The translations under genes were made by a program, and so were the position numbers. From DAOUJI01 sp034422875 (GTDB lineage: Bacteria; Chloroflexota; Dehalococcoidia; Lucifugimonadales; JAGWBF01): a stretch of DNA of 64,000 nt. This document shows positions 33,356-40,936 of this stretch, piece after piece. A model generated the notes under the pieces. It did not search any database. It was not told the origin of the DNA and saw nothing but the letters and a program-made list of their open reading frames with translations. The stretch covers positions 18,381 to 82,380 of the forward strand of contig DAOUJI010000079.1 in the NCBI GenBank assembly GCA_034422875.1, read 5' to 3'. Within the stretch, counting starts at the first letter, position 1. Each line of letters begins with the position of its first letter.

Positions 33356-33739
33356 ATGCTCGACGATTATTTCAGGCAGTACGGGCTGGTTTTCATACTG
33401 GCCGTGGTTGCCTTCATAGTCCCAGCGAGCATGCTGCTGGCCTCGTCGTTATTCGCCCGCCTTCGTCTCCGGCCCCAGAAGCCCGACCCCGTAAAGCTGG
33501 ACGTGTACGAGTGCGGTATGCAGACCATCGGGGGCCGCTGGGGACAGTTCAACTTCCGCTACTATATGTACGCCCTTCTTTTCGTCATATTTGACGTAGA
33601 GGTCATCTTCATCTTCCCCTGGGCGGTGAAGTTCAACAAGCTGGGAATATTCGCCCTGGCGGAGATGGGCGTCTTTGTCCTGATACTGTTAATCGGCTGG
33701 GTATATGCCTGGCGCAAGCAAGACCTGGAGTGGAGGTAG
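33356..33739 (+). CDS. nuoA: NADH-quinone oxidoreductase subunit A
   Basis: The 127-residue membrane subunit has three hydrophobic helices (about 12-32, 68-88 and 95-117) and the NuoA hallmark KLDVYECGMQTIGGRWGQFNFRYYMYALLFVIFDVE; the conserved Cys of the ND3 loop is in YECG. The FDVEVIFIFPWAV helix carries the membrane acidic residues linked to quinone-coupled pumping. It is the first gene of an operon of at least twelve genes, and 3 bases separate its stop from nuoB. Confidence 0.96.
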   Translation: MLDDYFRQYGLVFILAVVAFIVPASMLLASSLFARLRLRPQKPDPVKLDVYECGMQTIGGRWGQFNFRYYMYALLFVIFDVEVIFIFPWAVKFNKLGIFALAEMGVFVLILLIGWVYAWRKQDLEWR

Positions 33740-33742
33740 GGA

Positions 33743-34366
33743 ATGAGCACTCCCATTATCGAGGAGGGTGAAGGCCCCCTCTACACTCGCACAGGACCCA
33801 TAGACCTGGAAGAGGGCAGCACCGTCGAGAACATGCGGCGGACTCACCTGAACCCTTACCCCGAGCCCCTCATTGAAGTCCCCGACGACCTGGACCGCAA
33901 CGTCATGATCACGTCGGTGGACGCGCTGCTCAACTGGAGCCGCAAGTCGGCGTTGTGGCCGGTGGCGTTTGGTCTGGCCTGCTGCGCCTTCGAGATGATG
34001 GCAACGGCCATGGGCCGGTTCGACATAGCCCGGTTCGGCATGGAAGTGTTCAGGGCTACGCCCCGCCAGGCCGACCTGATGATTGTCGCCGGGACCGTGA
34101 CGTGGAAGATGGCCCCCGCCATACGGCGCATCTACGACCAGATGGGCGAGCCCAAGTGGGTCATATCGATGGGCGTTTGCGCCACCAGCGGAGGCCCCTA
34201 CTACTCCAACTACAGCGTGGTGCCGGGCGTCAACCACATAGTCCCGGTGGACGTATACGTGCCGGGGTGCCCCCCAAGGCCCGATGCTTTGCTGTACGGG
34301 ATCATGCAGCTCCACGAAAAAATCAAGCGGTACAGCCTCAAGGGTCAGCCGGCAGGGGACAGATGA
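33743..34366 (+). CDS. nuoB: NADH-quinone oxidoreductase subunit B
   Basis: The peripheral subunit that holds the last iron-sulfur cluster (N2) before quinone. Its ligands are the adjacent CC pair in FGLACCAFEM, Cys in GVCATSGG and Cys in VPGCPPRPD. A 60-residue N-terminal extension precedes the core, somewhat longer than usual. The stop codon overlaps the nuoC ATG (ATGA), indicating translational coupling. Confidence 0.96.
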   Translation: MSTPIIEEGEGPLYTRTGPIDLEEGSTVENMRRTHLNPYPEPLIEVPDDLDRNVMITSVDALLNWSRKSALWPVAFGLACCAFEMMATAMGRFDIARFGMEVFRATPRQADLMIVAGTVTWKMAPAIRRIYDQMGEPKWVISMGVCATSGGPYYSNYSVVPGVNHIVPVDVYVPGCPPRPDALLYGIMQLHEKIKRYSLKGQPAGDR

Positions 34367-34818
34367 CCGAGCACGTCACAGGCAGCGAGCTTGCCCAACG
34401 TCTGGCGGACAGGCTGCCTGGTGCAGTCGTAGAGGTCGGCGACTCTGCCGTGTGGGTGGAGCCGGAGCGCATCGTCGACGTGATGAGGTTCCTCAAAGAG
34501 GAGCCGGGGCTGGATTTCAATTTTCTCAACGCCATTACCGCCGTAGACTACGTCGACCACTTCGAAACGCTGTACCACATCACCTCGCTGTCTCACAACC
34601 GCAGCGCGGTGGTGAAGGCCAGATTATACGGGCGGGACGAGCCGTCAATTCCCTCCGTCTATGACGTCTGGCAGGGAGCGGACTACCAGGAACGGGAGAT
34701 TTGGGACTTGATGGGAATACGGTTTCCAGGTCACCCCAACCACAAGCGGATAATGCTCTGGGAAGGGTTCCCAGGACACCCGTTGCGCAAGGACTTCCAG
34801 GACGTGGTGGTGTACTAG
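34363..34818 (+). CDS. nuoC: NADH-quinone oxidoreductase subunit C
   Basis: The ATG overlaps the nuoB stop; a longer frame from 33955 only shadows nuoB. The 151-residue protein has FLNAITAVDYVDHFETLYHI and the signature ReREIWDLMGIxFxGHP, here EREIWDLMGIRFPGHPNHKR, followed by LRKDFQ. NuoC forms part of the Q module together with NuoD. It is separate from NuoD, unlike the fused NuoCD of E. coli. Confidence 0.95.
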   Translation: MTEHVTGSELAQRLADRLPGAVVEVGDSAVWVEPERIVDVMRFLKEEPGLDFNFLNAITAVDYVDHFETLYHITSLSHNRSAVVKARLYGRDEPSIPSVYDVWQGADYQEREIWDLMGIRFPGHPNHKRIMLWEGFPGHPLRKDFQDVVVY

Positions 34819-34822
34819 CGAA

Positions 34823-35929
34823 ATGGCCATCAGGACTGAACCGGTAACGATTAACATAGGTCCTCAGCACCCCTCGACTCACGGCGTCTTTCGCCTGCGC
34901 GTCACTTTCGACGGTGAAGTGATACTGGACGTGGAGCCCGTTTTCGGTTACCTCCACAGAGGTTCTGAAAAGCTGGCGGAGGAGCGCAACTACGTCCAGG
35001 TCGTGACCCTGACGGACCGGCTGGACTATGTGGCCTCCATGACCAACAACCAGGCCTACTGCATCGCCGTAGAGAAGCTCATGGACATAGAAGTCCCTGA
35101 GCGGGGCCAGTACCTCAGGGTGATGGCAGCAGAACTCCAGCGCATCGCCAGCCACCTGGTCGCAACAGGGTTCTTCCTGCAAGACCTGGGCGCCCTGGGG
35201 ACGCCCCTGATGTACTGCTTCCGCGAGCGGGAACGCATCCTGGACCTGTTCGAGATGCTTTGCGGAGCGCGCATAACCGTGAGCTTCATGAGGCCGGGCG
35301 GGGTGTTCGCCGACGCACCCGATGACTTCTGGCCTGCCCTCAACAATTTCCTGGCCGAGATGCCGGGGTACATATCGGAGCTGGAACAGCTCCTCATCGA
35401 GAACGAGATCATACTGGCGAGGACTCGTGGGGTGGGAACCCTGAGCTTAGACCACGTCATCAACTGCTCGGCCAGCGGCCCGGTGATTCGAGGCAGCGGC
35501 CTGGCCTGGGACTGGCGCAAAGCAGAACCCTACGACGTTTACGACAGAATTGACTTTGACGTGCCCGTGGGAGAAAACGGAGACAACCTAGATCGCTTCT
35601 GGGTGCGGATGCAGGAGATGCGACAAAGCTTGCGTATCGTCGACCAGTGCGTCGAGCAGATACAACCCGGCCCAGTGCGGACCCAACTGCCGCTGGTGCT
35701 CCGGGCGCCGGAAGGCGCCGAGGCTTATGGCCGTGTTGAATGCCCCAAGGGTGAGTTGGGGTTCTATCTGGTGAGCGACGGCGGCATCTCTCCCTACAGG
35801 TGCAAGATTCGCTCGCCTTCCCTCCTCAACCTCACCGTGATACAGGAACTGCTGGTGGGATGGAAGCTGGCGGATATGATCGTGTCTCTTGGCAGCATCG
35901 ACATCAACATGGGTGAAGTCGATCGATGA
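34823..35929 (+). CDS. nuoD: NADH-quinone oxidoreductase subunit D
   Basis: The 49-kDa-type subunit, homologous to the large subunit of NiFe hydrogenases, forms the quinone pocket with NuoB. It begins with the diagnostic NIGPQHPSTHGVFRLRVTFD (quinone-head His), then YLHRGSEKLAE, DRLDYVASMTNN and GKGELGFYLVSDGG-type CPKGELGFYLVSDGG. At 368 residues it is near family size. Its TGA overlaps the ATG of nuoH, so the usual E, F and G genes do not intervene. Confidence 0.96.
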   Translation: MAIRTEPVTINIGPQHPSTHGVFRLRVTFDGEVILDVEPVFGYLHRGSEKLAEERNYVQVVTLTDRLDYVASMTNNQAYCIAVEKLMDIEVPERGQYLRVMAAELQRIASHLVATGFFLQDLGALGTPLMYCFRERERILDLFEMLCGARITVSFMRPGGVFADAPDDFWPALNNFLAEMPGYISELEQLLIENEIILARTRGVGTLSLDHVINCSASGPVIRGSGLAWDWRKAEPYDVYDRIDFDVPVGENGDNLDRFWVRMQEMRQSLRIVDQCVEQIQPGPVRTQLPLVLRAPEGAEAYGRVECPKGELGFYLVSDGGISPYRCKIRSPSLLNLTVIQELLVGWKLADMIVSLGSIDINMGEVDR

Positions 35930-37209
35930 ACTGCCAGATAGAGCCTGGAAGCATCCTCTATGACAGCGTCCTCTTCCGGCTGATATACAACGGTTTCGGA
36001 GAGTTCTTCCCGTCATACCTGTGTGCCCTTGACTACTTCCTGTCCGGATTCATCATCATCCTGATTCTGGTCAACGGAGTGCTTCTCGGCGCCGCAATTC
36101 TGGTGTGGGGGGAGAGACGCCTGATGGGCCGCGTCCAGAACCGCCGGGGTCCAAATCGGTGGGGACCGTTCGGTCTGCTCCAGCCCATAGCGGACCTGCT
36201 GAAGCTGCTCACCAAAGAGGACCTGATTCCGGCTACGGCAGACAGGCTCGCCTTCACCGCCGTCCCCATTCTGATGGTCTTTCCCATGCTCCTGTCTATC
36301 GCAGTAATCCCCATAGCCTGGAAGACATCCCTGGCCGACCTGAACGTGGGCGTGCTCTACGTGCTGGCCATCGGTTCGCTGACCACTCTGGGAGTGTTCA
36401 CAGGCGGATGGGCTTCCGGCAACCGCTACGCCATGTTCGGCGCCATGCGGGGAGTGGCCATGCTCATAAGCTACGAAGTGCCGGTCGTGCTTTCGCTGGT
36501 GGCGATTGTGCTGCTGTCGGGTTCCATGGCCATGTCCGACATCGTGTCTGCCCAGAGCATTCCGTTCATGGTGGTTCAGCCGCTGGGACTGATTGTGTTT
36601 GTCATCGGGATTTCCGCTGAACTGAACCGCAGCCCATTCGACATCGTGGAAGCGGAGTCCGAGCTGATTGCTGGGTTCCACACCGAGTACAGCGGCATCA
36701 AGTTCATGCTGATACAGACTGCCGAGTTCGGCGGAGTGCTGGTCGCCTCAGCCATAATGGCAACCATATTCCTCGGAGGCTGGTCAGGCCCCTTCTTCTC
36801 GGAGCAGCTTGGAGCGGTCTGGTTCCTCCTTAAGATGGTCTTCTTCGTGCTCCTTTTCGAGTGGGTGAGGTTCACCCTGCCCAGGCTGCGCATCGACCAA
36901 ATCATGTCCGTGGCGTGGAAGTTCCTCTTCCCGCTGGCCTTCCTCAACATAGCCGTCATTACTGCTGAGGTCTACTTCCTGCAGGCGTGGGAGCATGCTC
37001 CCAGCCAGGGTGAGTTGACTCGGGGCGAGTTGGGGATCATGACAGGGATCAACATGGTCATCGCGGTGGCCGCCGTTTACGGCTTTGGACGTTCCGTACG
37101 CCAGAAGATTGCCCCGCCGGTGCGCACCGCCAGGGTTGTGCCGCCAAGGGCGTCTTTGGAACGGGAAGGCCGGGGCGCAGCATATTCGTCCGCGGGGGAG
37201 GCCGACTAG
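35926..37209 (+). CDS. nuoH: NADH-quinone oxidoreductase subunit H
   Basis: The membrane subunit links the Q module to the proton-pumping arm. The 427 residues contain eight or so hydrophobic helices, the loop ERRLMGRVQNRRGPNRWGPFGLLQPIADLLKLLTKED typical of NuoH, and AELNRSPFDIVEAESELIAGFHTEYSG with the conserved acidic residues facing quinone. A charged 35-residue tail with RTARVVPPRASLEREG is longer than usual. It is translationally coupled to nuoD. Confidence 0.95.
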   Translation: MNCQIEPGSILYDSVLFRLIYNGFGEFFPSYLCALDYFLSGFIIILILVNGVLLGAAILVWGERRLMGRVQNRRGPNRWGPFGLLQPIADLLKLLTKEDLIPATADRLAFTAVPILMVFPMLLSIAVIPIAWKTSLADLNVGVLYVLAIGSLTTLGVFTGGWASGNRYAMFGAMRGVAMLISYEVPVVLSLVAIVLLSGSMAMSDIVSAQSIPFMVVQPLGLIVFVIGISAELNRSPFDIVEAESELIAGFHTEYSGIKFMLIQTAEFGGVLVASAIMATIFLGGWSGPFFSEQLGAVWFLLKMVFFVLLFEWVRFTLPRLRIDQIMSVAWKFLFPLAFLNIAVITAEVYFLQAWEHAPSQGELTRGELGIMTGINMVIAVAAVYGFGRSVRQKIAPPVRTARVVPPRASLEREGRGAAYSSAGEAD

Positions 37210-37210
37210 A

Positions 37211-37834
37211 GTGTACGGTTTCGGTATAGCAAAAGGCCTGGCGGTGGTCTTGAAGAACCTGTTTCGGAAGCCCACCACCGTTCAATACCCCGAGGAACGG
37301 GTCAAGCAGCACCCGCGGTTCAGGGGAGAAGAGTTCTCCTGGTATGAAGAGCGGTGCACTGGGTGCGCCTCATGCGCCAAATATTGCCCTCTGGGGATAA
37401 TCCGCATCGTTACCAACCCCTCGAAGTCAGCCATGCAGGAAGGGGACAAGTACTCGCTGGAAGTCTTCGACATCGACATCGGAAGGTGCATGTTCTGCGG
37501 GCTGTGCGTCGAGGCATGCCCCTACGACGCTCTCTTCATGGGAAGCGGTTTCGAGCGGGGCAGATACCAGCGCAGTGACCTGGTGATTAACATCGACGAA
37601 CTGCACCACGCTGAGAAGAGACCCAGCGCCTGGTTCAGACCACAGCTCGAAGACCAGAACTACAACCCGCACGAAGGGCAAGCAAAGGACTGGCGGGAAG
37701 TCGGACGCGAGCGGTGGAAGTGGCACGAGTTCCAGAAGGCGGGCGCTCAGTTTGAACCGGAAGCCTCCGACGACCAGCCTCCCAGCAATCCCCCTCTCTC
37801 CCAAGGAGAGGGCCGGGGTGAGGGAACAAGCTAA
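37211..37834 (+). CDS. nuoI: NADH-quinone oxidoreductase subunit I, with repeat-derived tail
   Basis: The start is a GTG at 37211 behind GGGGGAGG; an earlier in-frame ATG at 37085 lies inside nuoH. Two [4Fe-4S] motifs, CTGCASCAKYCP and CMFCGLCVEACP, carry the N6a/N6b clusters of the peripheral arm. The last part of the 207-residue protein, from about residue 190 (SNPPLSQGEGRGEGTS), is the translation of a dispersed palindromic repeat at 37787-37828 and is not part of the conserved subunit. The TAA is directly followed by the ATG of nuoJ, so the repeat also supplies the nuoJ ribosome-site region. Confidence 0.94.
   Translation: MYGFGIAKGLAVVLKNLFRKPTTVQYPEERVKQHPRFRGEEFSWYEERCTGCASCAKYCPLGIIRIVTNPSKSAMQEGDKYSLEVFDIDIGRCMFCGLCVEACPYDALFMGSGFERGRYQRSDLVINIDELHHAEKRPSAWFRPQLEDQNYNPHEGQAKDWREVGRERWKWHEFQKAGAQFEPEASDDQPPSNPPLSQGEGRGEGTS
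37787..37828. repeat. Dispersed palindromic repeat inside the 3' end of nuoI, copy 4
   Basis: CCCTCTCTCCCAAGGAGAGGGCCGGGGTGAGGGAAC has a perfect CCCTCTC-TCCCAAG-GAGAGGG-type stem and the GGGGTGAGGG tail. It is open in the nuoI frame and encodes the protein's last residues. The tail sequence GTGAGGG lies about 9 bases before nuoJ and may act as its ribosome site. Confidence 0.75.
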
Positions 37835-38413
37835 ATGGTCTTCCAGGAGGTGATGTTCTGGCTGCTGGCAGCGGTCACCGTTGTCGGCGCCTTGGGCGTA
37901 GTCCTCTTGAAAGACGTGTTCAGGGCGGCCCTGCTGCTGGTTTTGGTCTTCATTGGAGTCGCGGGCTCCTTCGTTCTGATGAACGCCGAGTTCCTGGCAG
38001 TGGTCCAGGTGCTGATTTACGGCGGGGCGGTGGCCATCCTGATTATCTTCGCCATCATGCTGACCCGGGAAGTCCAACAAGGCAACCTGCCTAACCGGCT
38101 TCAGATTGGAGCCGTAGCGTTGCCGGCCCTCTTGCTGGCCGCGCTGGTTTTCGCGGCGTTGGACACGGACTGGAACCTGCTTAGCGACAGTCCCCCTGAC
38201 ATAGTGGAGCAGGCGGAGATGGTCCAGACCAACACTGTCGCGGGCCTTCCCGATGAGGCCCGAGAGGCTGTCGGACCCTCTGCGGACCGGTCGGGCATAG
38301 GTGAGTTGCTGATAAACGACTTCGTGCTGCCCTTCGAGGTCGCAGCGGCCCTGCTTCTGGCTGCAATCGTCGGGGCGCTGGCCCTGGTTAGAGAGAGGAC
38401 CCGTGGCTCCTAG
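37835..38413 (+). CDS. nuoJ: NADH-quinone oxidoreductase subunit J
   Basis: The 192-residue membrane protein has five hydrophobic segments and the ND6-type helix VQVLIYGGAVAILIIFAIMLTRE with the pi-bulge Tyr-Gly-Gly. A hydrophilic loop (about 107-147) separates the last helix, which ends ALALVRERTRGS. Its 3' end overlaps the GTG of nuoK by 11 bases. Confidence 0.95.
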   Translation: MVFQEVMFWLLAAVTVVGALGVVLLKDVFRAALLLVLVFIGVAGSFVLMNAEFLAVVQVLIYGGAVAILIIFAIMLTREVQQGNLPNRLQIGAVALPALLLAALVFAALDTDWNLLSDSPPDIVEQAEMVQTNTVAGLPDEAREAVGPSADRSGIGELLINDFVLPFEVAAALLLAAIVGALALVRERTRGS

Positions 38414-38738
38414 CCTGGAACATTTTCTAGTCCTCTCAGCCGTGCTGTTCGCCATCGGTTTCTACGGCGTTTTGGCGAGGCGAAACGTCATAACCGTGCT
38501 AATGTCGCTGGAGTTGATGTTCAACGCAGTCAACATCGCTCTGGTGGCCTTTGCCAAGTACACTCTGGCCTGGGGGTTCGAGGAGCAGATAGGCAGGCTC
38601 CTCACCGGCCAGATATTCGCCATCTTCATCATCACGGTGGCCGCCGCTGAGGTGGGCCTGGGGCTGGGCATCGTGATAGCCCTGTACCGGAACCGGGAGA
38701 CGGTGGACCTGACCGAAGCAAATCTATTGAAGAGGTAA
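38403..38738 (+). CDS. nuoK: NADH-quinone oxidoreductase subunit K
   Basis: The 111-residue, three-helix ND4L homologue starts with a GTG inside the nuoJ end. Both conserved membrane glutamates are present, in LMSLELMFNAVNIALVAF and VAAAEVGLGLGIVIALYR. It forms part of the proton channel next to NuoJ and NuoN. A 40-base gap with a hairpin separates it from the small gene that follows. Confidence 0.96.
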   Translation: MAPSLEHFLVLSAVLFAIGFYGVLARRNVITVLMSLELMFNAVNIALVAFAKYTLAWGFEEQIGRLLTGQIFAIFIITVAAAEVGLGLGIVIALYRNRETVDLTEANLLKR

Positions 38739-38740
38739 AG

Positions 38741-38771
38741 CTGCCTTCTCCGCTCCAGCCTGGAGAAGGGG
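38741..38771 (+). repeat. Hairpin between nuoK and the small gene (repeat-like)
   Basis: CCTTCTCC-GCTCCAGCCT-GGAGAAGG forms a perfect 8-bp stem followed by GGAAAC. The stem resembles that of the dispersed palindrome family, without its G-rich tail. There is no T-run, so it is not an intrinsic terminator; it may modulate operon mRNA stability. Confidence 0.5.
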
Positions 38772-38778
38772 AAACATC

Positions 38779-38973
38779 ATGTGGGTAGAATTCAGAAAAG
38801 CGCCTAATCTAATGGCCGCCCAGATGTGGAAAGAGGTCTTCGAAGGGGAAGGCCTGCCCATCCGGATTCTACCGGAAGGGGACATCCTGGACTGGGGAGA
38901 GCGGGTTCCCTTCCGCATCATGGTGCCAAAGGGCAGGGAGCACGTCGCCGAGGAGATACTGAGGAAGCTATAG
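38779..38973 (+). CDS. DUF2007-like small protein inside the nuo operon
   Basis: The 64-residue protein reads as one alpha/beta unit: a helix in NLMAAQMWKEVFEGEGLP, a strand RILPEGDI, WGERVPFRIMVP and a closing helix EHVAEEILRKL. This is the pattern of the small DUF2007 'signal-transducing' proteins, whose function is not known. It is inserted between nuoK and nuoL, only one base from the nuoL ATG, so it is surely co-expressed with complex I. It could be an assembly or accessory factor; no metal motif is present. Confidence 0.7.
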   Translation: MWVEFRKAPNLMAAQMWKEVFEGEGLPIRILPEGDILDWGERVPFRIMVPKGREHVAEEILRKL

Positions 38974-38974
38974 G

Positions 38975-40933
38975 ATGATCTCTGAAGCGCTCATCTGGAC
39001 CATCTTCCTGCTCCCGCTCGGAGCTTTCGTCTTCATATCTCTGGTGGTGCGGCCTTTCTTCAACCAGTGGAAGGAATCGGCCGGCCTCCTCACCATTCTC
39101 GCTATTGGGATAGCCCTCGCGCTGTCCTCATGGACGCTGCAGTCGGTGATAACCCAGGGCGAGCTTTCCTTTGCGCCGCAGGAGTGGCTGGCCATAGGCT
39201 CTCTGGACATCAGCCTCGGCCTTATCGTCGATCCCTTGACGGCCATAATGCTGGTGGTAGCCACCGGCGTGAGCCTGATGGTCCAGATTTACTCCGTCGG
39301 CTACATGAAGGGCGACCCCGGCTACGCCCGCTATTTCGCCATTATGAACCTGTTCACGGCGTCCATGGTGGGGCTGGTAATGGCCAGCAACATCGTCCAG
39401 ATGTACGTATTCTGGGAACTGGTTGGCGTCTGCTCATACCTGCTCATTGGGTTCTGGTTCACCAGGCCGGCGGCGGCGGCAGCGGCCAAGAAAGCCTTCA
39501 TAGTCACGAGGATAGGAGACTTTGGATTCCTGCTGGCCATTCTCTACATATTCTACGCAGGCGGTTCCCTGGACATCGCCAGCATCAACGCGTTGGAGGG
39601 TTTGCCTGAAGGACTGGCTTTGACATGGGTGGCTGCGGGGATATTCGCCGGAGCCGTAGGAAAGTCGGCCCAGTTCCCCCTCCACGTGTGGCTTCCGGAC
39701 GCAATGGAAGGCCCCACACCCGTCAGCGCGCTGATACACGCCGCGACTATGGTGGCGGCGGGCGTATTCCTGGTGGCCCGTTTCTTCCCGCTGTTCGAGC
39801 ACTCCGCCGACGCCATGAGCATGGTTGCCATCGTCGGCGCCTTCACGGCCTTATTTGCGGCCACTATGGGCATGGCCTCCTACGACATCAAGCGCGTCAT
39901 GGCCTTTTCCACGGTGAGCCAGCTTGGGTACATGATTGCCGCTCTGGGAATAGGCGCATATGGGGTCGCCATATTCCATCTCTTCAACCATGCATTCTTC
40001 AAAGCCCTGCTCTTCATGGGCGCAGGAAGCGTGAACCACGCCACGGGCACCTTCGACATGCGGTACATGGGTGGGCTCAGGAAGGTCATGCCGTGGACCT
40101 ACTGGACTGTGCTCATTGCATCGTTAAGCCTGTCGGGGATATTCCCCTTCGCGGGGTTCTGGAGCAAGGACGAGATACTGATACACGCTTGGCGCGGAGG
40201 CGCTTCAGTCGATGCAATTGTCTTCTGGTTGTTGATTGTGGCGGCCTTCCTCACGGCGTTGTACACCTTCCGCATGGTGTATATGACCTTCCACGGCGAG
40301 TTCCGAGGGGGCGTGGAAAAGGAGATGGAGGACCGTGGGGAAGCTCCGGAGCATGGAGGTCACGGCATCCATCTCGCAGAATCACCGGTGACGATGGTGG
40401 CGCCGATGGTCCTTCTCGCTGTCGCGGCTCTGACGTCGGGTTACCTGGCAAATCCCCTTGGCTTCAAGGAAGGTTTCATCGGAATAGACCACCACTGGTT
40501 CTCCTCTTTCATGCTGTTGCCAGGGGAGAGCATACAGTCCTTCAGCCTTGGAATGGCGATCGTGTCGGTGCTCGTGGCCCTTGGAGGAATACTGATTGCC
40601 ACCGCCATATACCTAACGCCGAGGGTCTCTCTCGACACGGTGGGGCGTCCCTTCCTGGCCGTGCGTGAGTTGCTGTTCCAACGTTACTACATGGACGACC
40701 TGTACGAGCGTCACATGGTCTACCAGGCCTTCTACAAGGGAATTGGAGCGATGCTGGACTGGTTTGACCGTCGCATAGTGGACAACGTAGCTGAGTTCGT
40801 CGGTTGGTCCTCCAGGAACGTGGGCCGAGCGGTGGCCGTGGTGCAAACAGGACAGGTCCAGGGTTACGCCCTGGCTATAACGGTAGGGATATTCCTGATA
40901 GTGATTGCTTTCGTGGCGGTGAACGCAGGATAG
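38975..40933 (+). CDS. nuoL: NADH-quinone oxidoreductase subunit L
   Basis: The 652-residue antiporter-like subunit (ND5) has about 16 membrane helices. The core is clear: LIVDPLTAIMLVVATGVSLMVQIYSVGYM, MYVFWELVGVCSYLLIGFW with the key Glu, and KSAQFPLHVWLPDAMEGPTPVSALIHAATMV with the channel Lys and His. The FSTVSQLGYMIAALG segment is also present. The C-terminal lateral helix region extends through FYKGIGAMLDWFDRRIVDN. It is expected to pump one proton per cycle. Confidence 0.96.
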   Translation: MISEALIWTIFLLPLGAFVFISLVVRPFFNQWKESAGLLTILAIGIALALSSWTLQSVITQGELSFAPQEWLAIGSLDISLGLIVDPLTAIMLVVATGVSLMVQIYSVGYMKGDPGYARYFAIMNLFTASMVGLVMASNIVQMYVFWELVGVCSYLLIGFWFTRPAAAAAAKKAFIVTRIGDFGFLLAILYIFYAGGSLDIASINALEGLPEGLALTWVAAGIFAGAVGKSAQFPLHVWLPDAMEGPTPVSALIHAATMVAAGVFLVARFFPLFEHSADAMSMVAIVGAFTALFAATMGMASYDIKRVMAFSTVSQLGYMIAALGIGAYGVAIFHLFNHAFFKALLFMGAGSVNHATGTFDMRYMGGLRKVMPWTYWTVLIASLSLSGIFPFAGFWSKDEILIHAWRGGASVDAIVFWLLIVAAFLTALYTFRMVYMTFHGEFRGGVEKEMEDRGEAPEHGGHGIHLAESPVTMVAPMVLLAVAALTSGYLANPLGFKEGFIGIDHHWFSSFMLLPGESIQSFSLGMAIVSVLVALGGILIATAIYLTPRVSLDTVGRPFLAVRELLFQRYYMDDLYERHMVYQAFYKGIGAMLDWFDRRIVDNVAEFVGWSSRNVGRAVAVVQTGQVQGYALAITVGIFLIVIAFVAVNAG

Positions 40934-40936
40934 GCT

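Noticed and set aside
37427..38455. Minus-strand frame of 342 codons over nuoI/nuoJ
   Set aside because: Antisense of two well-supported genes, with no recognisable domain.
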